From positions 175 to 20,505 of the forward strand of contig DDSQ01000043.1 of NCBI GenBank assembly GCA_002343845.1: DNA of 20,331 nucleotides, read 5' to 3'. The notes under the pieces were generated by a model. The model was not told the origin of the DNA and did no database searches. It saw only the letters and a program-made list of their open reading frames with translations. Positions 7,242 through 15,388 of this stretch are shown in pieces (positions within the stretch are counted from its first letter, which is position 1; each line of letters begins with the position of its first letter). The position numbers and the translations under genes are program-made. The DNA comes from Planctomycetes bacterium UBA2386. GTDB lineage: Bacteria; Planctomycetota; UBA1135; UBA2386.

Positions 7242-9509
7242 TCAGAGGATTCGAAGTGGGGCGAGCAGCGGTGCGCCGAGCACGGCGCCGTCGGCTGCGG
7301 CGATGCCGGCGAGCAGGCGCAGCGACACCGAGCCGTTGAGCGGGGCGGTTGGCGCGATGGTCAGCGTCGCGCCCGCGACGCTGAGGTTGACGATCGCGGG
7401 TGTGCCGTTCTGCAGCACCACGACGCGGTCGGCCGTGACCGACGCGCCCGCGATCGGCCGGTCGAAGGTCAACACGATCGGTGCGAGTGCGCCGCCGCCT
7501 GTCGACAGCGCGGGGGCCGCGCCAAGCAAGCGCAGGGAGTTCGGTGCGAACGGTTCGCGCAGGCCGGGCACGCCGCCGGCAGGCGCGCCGAGCGGCCCGG
7601 CGTCGGGCGCGGCGACGCCAGCCGGAGTGATTCCCGCGGCAGTCGCCGGCGAAGTGGCGGAAAGGCGGGGATCGTCGACGACGGTCGAGGTCGCGTAGCC
7701 CGTGAGCATTCCCGGCGCGAGGAATGCGGTCGGCGGCGCGTCCAGGACGAGCGTCGTCGGACTGCTCTGCGCGACAAGCAGACGTCGTTCGTCGTCGGCG
7801 GCGACGACGGCGGTGCCCACGCCGAAGCCGACGTTGGTCGCGACCGTCAACGTGCCCTGGTTGACGGCACTGACCGCAGCGAACGCGCGTGGCGCGACCA
7901 AGAACACGTCGGCGCTGCCGTCGGCGTCGACGTTGCCGCCGCCGATCACGTTCGTGCGCGGCGCTCCCTGCCGCAGGAACACGCTGTTGCAGACGCCGCC
8001 TGGTTGCGCGTCGCTGCGGATGCCGCCGGTCTGGTTGCCGGCGAATGTGCAGTGCGACGCGAGTAGCGACTTGTTGCCCGTCGCGACGCGCGCGCCGTGA
8101 CCAAGATTGCCAGCCAGCCAGGATCCGCTGAGCAGGATCTCGCCCGCATTCGTCTCGCTCGTGACCAGCACGCCGTCGCCGGCGTTCGCGGTGCAACGCA
8201 GGCGCTCGAAGCAGTAGCTGCCGGCGGCGTCGGCGTCGACGTGGACGCCGGCGGCGCGGTTCCCGCGCGCCAAGCAACCGCGCACGACGATCGTGGCGGC
8301 GAAGCCGGGGAACGCCTCGTGCTCCTGGTCGATCAGCAGCCCGTCGAGGCCGTTGACCTCGAAGCGACAGTTGTCGACGCGCACGTCGAAGGTGCCGGTC
8401 CCGACCGACAGCGGCGCTGCGGCGAGGTCGACGTCGAGGCCCTCGAAGCCGTTGCCGTAGAAGCGACACGCCGTCGCCCGCAACGAGATCGACCCGTTGT
8501 CCGGGCACTGCAGATCGTCGACGTCGGCGCCTTCCTGCCCGTTGGCGTCGAATGCCGACAGGTCGAGCACCACGTCGATGGCCCCGGCGCTGGAGAAGCC
8601 GTCGCCCCCGTTGCTGGTGACGTTGCATCCGATCACGGCGATCCGGCGGTTCGGGATCGGGACCGTCGTCACGGCCTTGATGCCGCGGTCGATGCAGCCG
8701 CGGATGACGAGGCTGCGCAACTCGACGTCGCCGTCGACGACATCGACGCCCTTCAACACCGTGCCACCGGCGTCGATGGTGAACCCGTCGAGCGTGCCAT
8801 CGGCGCCGCCGCTGAGCACCGAGATGATCTCCTGCGATGTCGACCCCGTGAGGGCCGTCAGGTTGGCCGACACATCGCGCGTCGCCAGGTCGAACGACGC
8901 GCCGAAACCACCCGCGCAGTGCACGTTCGGCCCGAGCGCGTACGGCCCGGCCGCGTAGGTGCCCGCGCGCACCCAGACGTTGCCGCCGTTGGCGGCACCC
9001 GCGACCAGCAGCGCGTCCTGCAAGCTCGGGAACGCCGTGGCCGGCGTCAGGCCGTTCGCACCCGCGCCGCTCGCGGCAGCGTCGACGTACAGCACCATGC
9101 CGGGCCGCGTGCGCACGACGGAGCCGACCGGCGTCCATGCGGTGGCGCCGGCGGCGCGAATGCCCAGGCCGAAGAACACGTCGCTGCCGTTCGGCAGTCC
9201 GGTCACGATCGCGCTTGCGGACGCCATCGGACCTTGCACGGGTGCTGCGGCGTAGACGTTGCCGGCGCTCGTGCCCTGGAACAGCGCTGCCTCGAAGCCG
9301 GTGCCCGGCAACGCCACGTCGACGCGTACCGTCGCGTCGCCGGCCGCAGCGGTCACGATGCCGCTGGCCTGCGGCGACGGCGTCGCCGGCTGCGGATTCG
9401 GTGGCTGGATCGGGCCGGGTGTCGGTCCGCCGCCGCCGCCGCCACCACCACCGCCGCACGCGGTGAGGGCCAGGACCAGGGTGAAGAGAAGTACGGGCTG
9501 CGCGTTCAT
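7242..9509 (-). CDS. Right-handed beta-helix lipoprotein
   Basis: A 755-residue protein. MNAQPVLLFTLVLALTAC is a lipoprotein signal with Cys18 as the lipidation site, followed by ten glycines (19-28) and a proline-rich linker to about residue 48. A fibronectin-like sandwich comes next (about 50-135), then the usual opening of secreted beta-helices, LYVDAAASG, SLQDAL and VWVRAGTY (140-190), then parallel beta-helix coils with recurring C/G-x-x-x-N-x-x-x-G-x motifs to about 515. The C-terminus (about 655-755) resembles a bacterial Ig-like (SbsA/Big_5) domain. Beta-helices often bind, cleave or epimerise polysaccharides, but I see no lyase or epimerase catalytic set. Its place five bases after the AlgE-family gene recalls alginate operons, where the beta-helix epimerase AlgG accompanies AlgE; that is an analogy, not a homology claim. 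The ATG is fixed by the signal peptide. Confidence 0.85.
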   Translation of the reverse strand: MNAQPVLLFTLVLALTACGGGGGGGGGGPTPGPIQPPNPQPATPSPQASGIVTAAAGDATVRVDVALPGTGFEAALFQGTSAGNVYAAAPVQGPMASASAIVTGLPNGSDVFFGLGIRAAGATAWTPVGSVVRTRPGMVLYVDAAASGAGANGLTPATAFPSLQDALLVAGAANGGNVWVRAGTYAAGPYALGPNVHCAGGFGASFDLATRDVSANLTALTGSTSQEIISVLSGGADGTLDGFTIDAGGTVLKGVDVVDGDVELRSLVIRGCIDRGIKAVTTVPIPNRRIAVIGCNVTSNGGDGFSSAGAIDVVLDLSAFDANGQEGADVDDLQCPDNGSISLRATACRFYGNGFEGLDVDLAAAPLSVGTGTFDVRVDNCRFEVNGLDGLLIDQEHEAFPGFAATIVVRGCLARGNRAAGVHVDADAAGSYCFERLRCTANAGDGVLVTSETNAGEILLSGSWLAGNLGHGARVATGNKSLLASHCTFAGNQTGGIRSDAQPGGVCNSVFLRQGAPRTNVIGGGNVDADGSADVFLVAPRAFAAVSAVNQGTLTVATNVGFGVGTAVVAADDERRLLVAQSSPTTLVLDAPPTAFLAPGMLTGYATSTVVDDPRLSATSPATAAGITPAGVAAPDAGPLGAPAGGVPGLREPFAPNSLRLLGAAPALSTGGGALAPIVLTFDRPIAGASVTADRVVVLQNGTPAIVNLSVAGATLTIAPTAPLNGSVSLRLLAGIAAADGAVLGAPLLAPLRIL
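9426..9455. repeat. GCC/ACC trinucleotide run encoding ten glycines
   Basis: Ten consecutive glycine codons, mostly GGC and GGT, lie directly after the lipidated Cys18 of the beta-helix protein. The run is a triplet microsatellite: slippage would lengthen or shorten the tether without breaking the frame. Confidence 0.8.
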
Positions 9510-9514
9510 GGGGT

Positions 9515-11260
9515 TCAGAAGGAATGGCGCGTCGTGAAGGCGAGCAGGGTTGCCGCGTCGTCGGTCGCGAAGGCGTCGCCCGGCTCGAAGTGTGCGAAGA
9601 CGACCTCGACGGTCAGCGACCGCGCGAGCCGGTAGCCGAGGACGACGTCGACCTCGAAGCCGAGGTCGCGGCTCAGGCCGGTTGGCGAGGTGCGCAGCTC
9701 GGTGGCCGGCGCCAGGGCCGACGCCACGTCCTGGCGGTAGCCGTGCAGCAGCAGCGACACCGAACCGCCGGGAATCGGCCGCACGGCCGCGCAGGCGGTC
9801 AGCACGGTGAGGTTCGCGAGCTCGGGGTCGAGCAGCTCGCCGTAGTAGCGCACGCTGGTGACGCCGCCGAGCTTGCCGTTGTTGTCCTGGAAGCCGGACT
9901 GGCGGTAACCGACGGTGTCGGCGCCGTCGCGTGTGCCGCTGCCGTGCGCGATGCCGACGCCGAGTGCGGGCCGCCAGGACGCGTCGAAGGTGTGCAGTAT
10001 TCCGACGTCGAACGCGTGGCCGCGAACCGGGCGATTGCCGACGTCGCCGCGCGCGATCCCGAGCTCGCACCAGTGCCCGAATCCGTAGCGGGGTTCGGCC
10101 AGCGAACGCACGCCGAGCAGCAACGGCTCGAATCCCGCGACCGTTCGGTCGGTGCGTTGCAGTGCGTACGCCGCGAGCTGCCAATCGGGAGCGACCCGCC
10201 AGCGAGCGTTCCCGAACAGCATGCCGGAGTCGTCGTTGGCGTTGGCTTCGGCGAGGGCCCGGCGGCCATGCGCGGTGCCGATCTCGACCTCCACGTCGCC
10301 GAACGACAACACCGCGCGGGCACCGTCGAGGACCTCGTCGTAGAGCCACTCGCGCTCGCCGTCGAAGTCCTGCCGGCCGACGAGCAGCTGCAGCCGTTCG
10401 TGCAGCCGTACCGACGCGAACGCGCGTGTGACTTCGAGCGTCTCGTCGTAGGTGTCCTCGCCACCCTGCCGCAGCGTGTCGTCGCGACCGAACGCGACCT
10501 CGCCGAGCGCGTAGCTGCCGGCGTCGTCGAGCAGCCACAGCAGATCGAGCTTGCCGCGCAACGCGGGCTTGGTGCGGTCGCGATCGCGCGCCGCGTCGAG
10601 GTCGAATTCGTCGTTCCACTCGACTTCGCCGGCGCCCTGCCCGCCGAGGCGCAACGACTCGCCGAGCCGGATCGTGAACGGCACCGCCTTCTGGTCGTCG
10701 GCGAGGAACATCGACAACGGGTCGTTCACGTCGCGCCGACCGGGCAGGTCGACATCGGGATCCTGGACCATCGCCAGCTTCACGCCGCCGACATCGAGGC
10801 GGCCGTTCTCGAGGTCGACGGCGCGCACCTCGCCGGTGACCTTGAACTGGTCGCGCGGGGCCATCGCCCGCACGGTGCGCAATCGCAGGCCGGCGTCGCC
10901 CTTGTCGCGCAGCTTGAGCCGCAGCCACTCGCCGACCTCCGGCGTGCGGCGGGCAACAGGCTGCTTGTCCGCGTCCTCGAACTGGGTGTCGTCGGCGAGC
11001 GCGAACACGTTGCCGAGCACGACCAGGCCGCCGCTCTCGGCTCGCTCGACCGGAGCGGTGACCTCGGCCTTGTCGCCCCGGTCGTCGGGCTCGCGCGGCG
11101 CTTCGTCGATCTCGCGTACCTGCGCGGTGCCGCCGACGAAGTTGCCCTTCGCTTCGACGAATCGACCAGGTCGCAGAACGCCGAACGACTCGCGGCCCGG
11201 CGCGCTGCACGCGGCGGCAAGGGCGACGAGCGCCAGCAGGGAACGATGCGCAGGGATCAC
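9515..11260 (-). CDS. Alginate-export (AlgE) family outer-membrane barrel with extra N-terminal domain
   Basis: A 581-residue exported protein. The N-terminus MIPAHRSLLALVALAAAC (GTG start) is a signal peptide with a possible lipobox at Cys18. Residues about 26-165 form a beta-rich domain with two similar halves (GRFVEAKGNFVGG and FKVTGEVRAVDLENGRL) resembling DUF5666/OB-type folds. From about 191 to the end the alternating pattern is that of an outer-membrane barrel, finishing in Phe. AlgE-family hallmarks are LLVGRQDFDGE, DGARA, and YRQSGFQDNNGKLGG (Tyr452 onward) followed by YGELLDPELANL, plus a late FEPGDAF. AlgE carries alginate across the outer membrane of Pseudomonas; the substrate here is probably another glycan because no alginate synthase is present. 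A less specific porin is possible. The GTG overlaps the upstream stop by four bases (GTGA) and follows a GGAG site. Confidence 0.82.
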   Translation of the reverse strand: MIPAHRSLLALVALAAACSAPGRESFGVLRPGRFVEAKGNFVGGTAQVREIDEAPREPDDRGDKAEVTAPVERAESGGLVVLGNVFALADDTQFEDADKQPVARRTPEVGEWLRLKLRDKGDAGLRLRTVRAMAPRDQFKVTGEVRAVDLENGRLDVGGVKLAMVQDPDVDLPGRRDVNDPLSMFLADDQKAVPFTIRLGESLRLGGQGAGEVEWNDEFDLDAARDRDRTKPALRGKLDLLWLLDDAGSYALGEVAFGRDDTLRQGGEDTYDETLEVTRAFASVRLHERLQLLVGRQDFDGEREWLYDEVLDGARAVLSFGDVEVEIGTAHGRRALAEANANDDSGMLFGNARWRVAPDWQLAAYALQRTDRTVAGFEPLLLGVRSLAEPRYGFGHWCELGIARGDVGNRPVRGHAFDVGILHTFDASWRPALGVGIAHGSGTRDGADTVGYRQSGFQDNNGKLGGVTSVRYYGELLDPELANLTVLTACAAVRPIPGGSVSLLLHGYRQDVASALAPATELRTSPTGLSRDLGFEVDVVLGYRLARSLTVEVVFAHFEPGDAFATDDAATLLAFTTRHSF

Positions 11261-12324
11261 AGGTGCTCCAGGAGTCGCAGGGTGCTGTCGCGCAGTTGGT
11301 CGACCAACGTCGACCAGCGGGGGCGCAGCGCGTAGACGCCGCACAGGCGGGCGCGCACGACGGCGCGGAACGCGCGCGTCGCCATGTCGTCGGGGTGCAT
11401 GCCGCAGCGGGTGAGCACCCGGTCGGCGAGGCCGCGGTCGCAACCATGCTGCTGCAGTTCGCGCAGCCGCACGTGCTCCGCGAGGTTGACGAGGTCTAGG
11501 CGGGTGTCGCCGCGCCCCACGCCTTCGAGGTCGATCACGGTCACGCCGCCGGCGGCGCAGAACAGTTGCTTGTCGTGCAGGTCCCCGTGGACGAAGCCGG
11601 CGCGATCGGCAGTCCGTACCGGCGGAACCTGGGCGATCGCCGTGGCCAGGGTCGCGAGGTCTTCGCGCAGGCTCATGCCTTGTCGCAGGCTGGCCGCGGC
11701 AGCACCACGTGCGCTGTCGAAACCGAGCTCTGGCAGGTTGCCGGTCGTCGGCGTGTAGCCGAGCGCCAGCACGGAGCGCGAGACGAGCGTCAGGTCCGGT
11801 TCCCCCGCGAGCAGATGGCGCAGCGCGGTTCCGTCGGCGTCGGCGCTGACGTAGGCCGCGAGCTCGGGCAGCAGGAGCAGCGGGCGCGCGAAGCGCAGCG
11901 GCGCCATCGGTTCCCCGAGCGCCGAGAACGCGGCGTGTGCGCGGCGCCAGGTCTTGGCATCGAGCAGCTTGAGCCAGAGCCGGCCGGTCTGCGTGCGCAG
12001 CCGGAGCACGGCGCGTCGCCCTGGTCGCCAGGCCACGAGTTCGGCGGCCAGCACTTCACGCCCGAGCGGTGCGACCGTGGCGGCGAGCGCATGCCGATCG
12101 GTGACGAGGCTCCTGCCTGCCAGGCTCTCGTCGTCGCCGACGTGACACTCGACGACGGCACCGTCCAGGACCTGGAAGGTGCGCGGCGGCGCGTCGTCGC
12201 TGCGCAGCGTCGCGACGGCGCCGTCGGCGCGCGGCCGCAGGATCAACTCGACCCCGGGGGTGACCGGCCAGAGGGCACGCTGCAGCGCCGTCAGATCGGC
12301 GCTTGTGTTCGTCGTCGGGCTCAC
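11257..12324 (-). CDS. APH/maltokinase-fold phosphotransferase, second of the pair
   Basis: A 355-residue cytoplasmic kinase-like protein of the aminoglycoside phosphotransferase superfamily. It shows a WRPGRRAVLRL strand (Trp99 onward), a candidate ATP-anchoring lysine in LWLKLL (Lys119), the catalytic loop HGDLHDKQ (His246, Asp248) and a metal-binding VIDLEG. The position usually Asn in HGDxxxxN is Gln253, as I recall for maltokinases (HGDYHLGQ), which hints at a sugar substrate. It lies between a second kinase and the outer-membrane barrel, with GTGA overlaps on both sides. Antibiotic resistance is unlikely in this setting; phosphorylation of a glycan or its precursor is inferred. The first 95 residues match nothing I know. 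Confidence 0.82.
   Translation of the reverse strand: MSPTTNTSADLTALQRALWPVTPGVELILRPRADGAVATLRSDDAPPRTFQVLDGAVVECHVGDDESLAGRSLVTDRHALAATVAPLGREVLAAELVAWRPGRRAVLRLRTQTGRLWLKLLDAKTWRRAHAAFSALGEPMAPLRFARPLLLLPELAAYVSADADGTALRHLLAGEPDLTLVSRSVLALGYTPTTGNLPELGFDSARGAAAASLRQGMSLREDLATLATAIAQVPPVRTADRAGFVHGDLHDKQLFCAAGGVTVIDLEGVGRGDTRLDLVNLAEHVRLRELQQHGCDRGLADRVLTRCGMHPDDMATRAFRAVVRARLCGVYALRPRWSTLVDQLRDSTLRLLEHL
11266..11269 (-). promoter_or_regulatory. Ribosome binding site deciding the GTG start at 11260
   Basis: GGAG on the minus strand lies five bases upstream of the GTG, inside the end of the preceding kinase gene. It supports the GTG over the longer open frame that continues upstream. Confidence 0.55.
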
Positions 12325-13634
12325 GTGACGGCCTCCGCGCCGAGGCAGCTCTCGGCGGCCGTCAACATCCGGAAGGTCGCTTGCGGCCAGTCGGCGTGCA
12401 GGGACCGGAACGGCAGCAATGCTGCGCGCAGCAAGGCGCAGGCGTCCCACCACGCCCGTTCGGTCGCCGGCGGCAGTTCGCGCATGGCGGCGTAGGCGCC
12501 CACGAACGCCGCGGCCGCCGCGCGTCCGCGCGCCGCGTCCGCGAGCACGCAGTGGGCGTGGAACGCAGCGAGGTCGCAGGCCGCGGGCGCGATGCACGCG
12601 CGGTCGAAGTCGCACAACGCCGCGCGTTCCCCGTCGAACAGGAACTGCCCCGTGTGCAGGTCGCCGTGGGCCAGCACCGCGGGACCGGGGCCGGGCACCA
12701 GTGCCGCGAGGCGGTCGGTCAGGTGGCGCGCGCGCGCGCCCACCGCCGCGGACAGGCGGTCGAGGTCTTCGGCAGCTCGCAGTGCACGATCGAGTTCCTG
12801 CACCGGGCCGTGCCACGGCAACGCCGGCTCGCCGCCCGCAGCGTGCAGCGCTGCGACCGTCCGCGCGGCAGCGGCGATCGCGTCGCGATCGTACGTGGTC
12901 CACGGACGCCCCTCGACGTGGCTCTCGACGACCAGCCGATCGTGAGCGCGGCCGAGCGGCGTCGGGCAGACGACACCGGCGCGCGCGGCGGCAGCAGCGG
13001 CGATCTCCGCGCGGTTGGCGGTTGCTTCGGCGTAGCAGCGCACCCAGATCGACGTCGGTGCCGGGGAACGACCAACGCTGTCCACGCAGCCGATCTGCCA
13101 GCGCAGTACCGCCCGCCGTTCGGGCTTGTAGCGCACGAGGGCAAACGTGCTCCGGCTCTTCGAGAAGCGCTGACCCTCGGGAACGACGTGGGGGCACACC
13201 TCGGCGACGAGGTTGCGCACCTTCGATGGGCGGACCACGCGACGCAGGTCGTGCATCGCGCGGTCGAGCGGGAACGCCAACAACAGCAGGTCGTGTTGCG
13301 GCACCAACGCGAGGCCGCCGAGCCCGGCCCACGACTCGTCGGCGCGGTGCTGCAGACGCTCGGCCTCGCTGGCCAGGCGGTGCGATGGAGCACAGCGCAC
13401 GGTCAGGTACGTGGGCATCGGCCTACCGTCGACACGGACCGTCGCGCGCCAGCCGACGAGCGAACCGTCGGCGTCCTTCCAGCGCACGTAGTCCGGTTGC
13501 AGCGCCAGCAGTTCGCCTTCGCGTGCGAGGTGGCGCCCGGCCAGCGCTGCGATCAGGTCGCGATCGAGCGCGCGCAGGAACGCGGTGTCGATGCACCGCT
13601 CGGGGGCGCGGCAGATCGGCGTGGGCGTCTTCAC
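12321..13634 (-). CDS. APH/maltokinase-fold phosphotransferase with long N-terminal extension, first of the pair
   Basis: A 437-residue kinase-like protein. About 165 residues of unassigned N-terminal sequence precede a YKPERRAVLRW strand (Lys170) that mirrors the WRPGRRAVLRL strand of the next gene. The catalytic loop is HGDLHTGQ (His323, Asp325), followed by CDFDRA. As in its neighbour, the loop Asn is replaced by Gln (Gln330). Where the neighbour has Lys119 (LWLKLL), this protein has Arg199 (IWVRCY), so the usual ATP-anchoring lysine may be missing or supplied by Lys170. It could be an active kinase, a pseudokinase partner of the second protein, or a glycan-binding relative. It starts with GTG in a GTGA overlap with the ABC transporter stop, preceded by a strong Shine-Dalgarno. 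A duplication of its neighbour is possible, but the two are strongly diverged. Confidence 0.82.
   Translation of the reverse strand: MKTPTPICRAPERCIDTAFLRALDRDLIAALAGRHLAREGELLALQPDYVRWKDADGSLVGWRATVRVDGRPMPTYLTVRCAPSHRLASEAERLQHRADESWAGLGGLALVPQHDLLLLAFPLDRAMHDLRRVVRPSKVRNLVAEVCPHVVPEGQRFSKSRSTFALVRYKPERRAVLRWQIGCVDSVGRSPAPTSIWVRCYAEATANRAEIAAAAAARAGVVCPTPLGRAHDRLVVESHVEGRPWTTYDRDAIAAAARTVAALHAAGGEPALPWHGPVQELDRALRAAEDLDRLSAAVGARARHLTDRLAALVPGPGPAVLAHGDLHTGQFLFDGERAALCDFDRACIAPAACDLAAFHAHCVLADAARGRAAAAAFVGAYAAMRELPPATERAWWDACALLRAALLPFRSLHADWPQATFRMLTAAESCLGAEAVT
12332..12336 (-). promoter_or_regulatory. Ribosome binding site deciding the GTG start at 12324
   Basis: GGAGG on the minus strand lies seven bases before the GTG. 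The open frame extends far upstream, overlapping the first kinase, so this site and the GTGA overlap fix the start. Confidence 0.65.
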
Positions 13635-15388
13635 GCGGCACCTCCCGGCCGTGCCGTCGCTGCCGGTGCGGGCTCGATCCGGCCGTCGTGCAGCCGCAGC
13701 ACGCGGTCGGCCGCGGCGCACAGGCGCTGGTTGTGCGAGATCAGCAAGACGGTGCGGCCGCGAAGGTGCGCGAGCACGCGGTCGCAGAGTTGGATCTCGG
13801 CGGCGGCGTCGAGGCCGGTCGTCGGCTCGTCGAACACGAACACCGCGGCGTTGCGCACGAGGGCGCGAGCCAGCGCGAGCCGCTGCCGTTCGCCGCCGGA
13901 CAAGTCGGCGCCGCGATCGCCGACGCGCGTGTCGAGCGACTCGGGCCAGCGCGACGCAAAGGCGGTGACGCCCGCGAGTTCGCAGGCGGCGTCGACATCG
14001 GCGTCGCTGGCGTCCGGGCGCCCGAGCCGCACGTTGTCGCGCAGCGTGCCGGCGAACAACATCGTCTCCTGCTGCACCATCGCGAAGTGCGCGCGCAGCA
14101 CGGCGGGATCGACATCGCGAACGTCGACGCCGTCGAGCAGCACGGCGCCCGCGTCGGGGTCGCGCAGGCGGACCAGCAACGAGGCGAGAGTCGACTTGCC
14201 GGCCCCGTTGCCGCCGACCAGTGCCACGTGTTCGCCGGGTGCGATCGTGAGGTCGACGCCGCGTAGTACGTCGCGGCCGTCGGCGTGGCGGAAGCGAACG
14301 CCGCGCAGGGTCAGCGAGCCGCGCACCGTTGGCAGCGGGCGAGGGTCGGCCACCGCCGGCACGTGGTGCTGCGCCTCGAGCAACTCGAGCACGCGTTCCC
14401 CGGCAGCGGCGGCCTTCACCACGGCCGCACTGCGGCCGAGCCCCTTCTTGATCGGCCGGTAGAACGAACGTGCGTAGGCGAGGGCGACGAGCAGTTCGCC
14501 TGGGGACAGGGCACCAGCCTGCACGCGACCGACGCCGAACCACAGCACGGCGGCGATGCCGAGCGCCATCGCCACGTCCGTGGCCAGACCCAGCCGGCCC
14601 TCGATGCGCGTGGCCTTCAGACCGGCTCGCGCGCTGCGGCGATTCTGCTTGCCGAAGGTGGCCGCCGCCACGGACTCGAGTCCGTAGGCCTGGATCAGCG
14701 GCACGGCGGCGAGCGTCTCGTGCGCGCTCGCGGCGAGTTGACCCTCCTTCTTGCGTTGCTTGCGTGCGACGGCGCGCAGTCGGATCGCGGCCAGCGCCGA
14801 GACCAGCGCGATCGCCGGCAGCACGGCGATCGCCGCCAGCCCCAGACGCCAGTCGATGGCGAGCAGTACGGCGAGCGTGCCGAGCACGAGCACGGCTTCG
14901 CGGCCGAGCGCGAACAGGCCATCGACGAGCAGCGTGCGCAGCTGCTGCGCGTCGCCGCACAACCGCACCAGCAGGTCGCCGGCGCGGTGGCGTTCGTGGA
15001 ATGCCAGCGACTGCGCGAGCACCGCGTCGAGAGCGTCGCTGCGCACGGTCGCGATCGCACGCTGGCCGGCTTCGGCGAGGCGCAGGTCGCGCAGGAATGC
15101 GCCGATGCCGCCGAGTGCCGCGAGCAGCAACGTCGCGACGATCGCGAGCCAGGTCAGAGCCGTGGCGTCATCGCGAAAGACCGCCGGCAGCAGTGACCAC
15201 GGCTGGCCGAGCAGCACCTGGTCCACGACGACCTTGATCGGCCACGGCTTCAGCAACTCGACGGCGACGACGAGCACGGTCAGCGCGCCGGCGGTGACGA
15301 GTCGTCGTCGGTGCGGCCGCAGGAACGGCAGCAGCCGGCGCCAGACGCGCAAGGCCTGGCCAAGGCGTCGAGGCCTTCGTTCAGCCAC
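13631..15388 (-). CDS. MsbA-type ABC exporter (fused permease and ATPase)
   Basis: A 585-residue half-transporter that should work as a homodimer in the inner membrane. Residues about 24-320 form the six-helix permease, with hydrophobic segments such as LVTAGALTVLVVAVELL and LGIAAVLWFGVG. The ATPase half has Walker A GGNGAGKST (Lys398), Q-loop MVQQE, signature LSGGERQ, Walker B VFVFDEPT with the catalytic Glu, and H-loop LISHNQ, so it is fully equipped for ATP hydrolysis. Relatives flip lipid-linked sugars, glycolipids or peptides. Placed after three glycosyltransferases and before two kinases, it most likely exports the glycan or glycolipid they make. It starts with GTG, eight bases inside the preceding transferase, with GGAGG six bases upstream. 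No peptidase domain is present, arguing against bacteriocin export. Confidence 0.93.
   Translation of the reverse strand: MAERRPRRLGQALRVWRRLLPFLRPHRRRLVTAGALTVLVVAVELLKPWPIKVVVDQVLLGQPWSLLPAVFRDDATALTWLAIVATLLLAALGGIGAFLRDLRLAEAGQRAIATVRSDALDAVLAQSLAFHERHRAGDLLVRLCGDAQQLRTLLVDGLFALGREAVLVLGTLAVLLAIDWRLGLAAIAVLPAIALVSALAAIRLRAVARKQRKKEGQLAASAHETLAAVPLIQAYGLESVAAATFGKQNRRSARAGLKATRIEGRLGLATDVAMALGIAAVLWFGVGRVQAGALSPGELLVALAYARSFYRPIKKGLGRSAAVVKAAAAGERVLELLEAQHHVPAVADPRPLPTVRGSLTLRGVRFRHADGRDVLRGVDLTIAPGEHVALVGGNGAGKSTLASLLVRLRDPDAGAVLLDGVDVRDVDPAVLRAHFAMVQQETMLFAGTLRDNVRLGRPDASDADVDAACELAGVTAFASRWPESLDTRVGDRGADLSGGERQRLALARALVRNAAVFVFDEPTTGLDAAAEIQLCDRVLAHLRGRTVLLISHNQRLCAAADRVLRLHDGRIEPAPAATARPGGAA
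13641..13646 (-). promoter_or_regulatory. Ribosome binding site deciding the GTG start at 13634
   Basis: GGGAGG on the minus strand lies six bases before the GTG of the first kinase, a near-ideal Shine-Dalgarno, and is embedded in the last codons of the ABC transporter. Confidence 0.7.

Noticed and set aside
9524..11335. A 603-codon plus-strand open frame opposite the AlgE-family gene
   Set aside because: The minus-strand frame has a signal peptide, barrel pattern and AlgE hallmarks, while this one has none.
11257..13634. Antibiotic resistance phosphotransferases
   Set aside because: The fold motif fits, but the Gln in the catalytic loop, the long N-terminal extensions and the glycan-export operon setting point elsewhere.
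13631..15388. Bacteriocin or peptide exporter
   Set aside because: No N-terminal peptidase domain and no small precursor gene nearby; the neighbours are glycosyltransferases.
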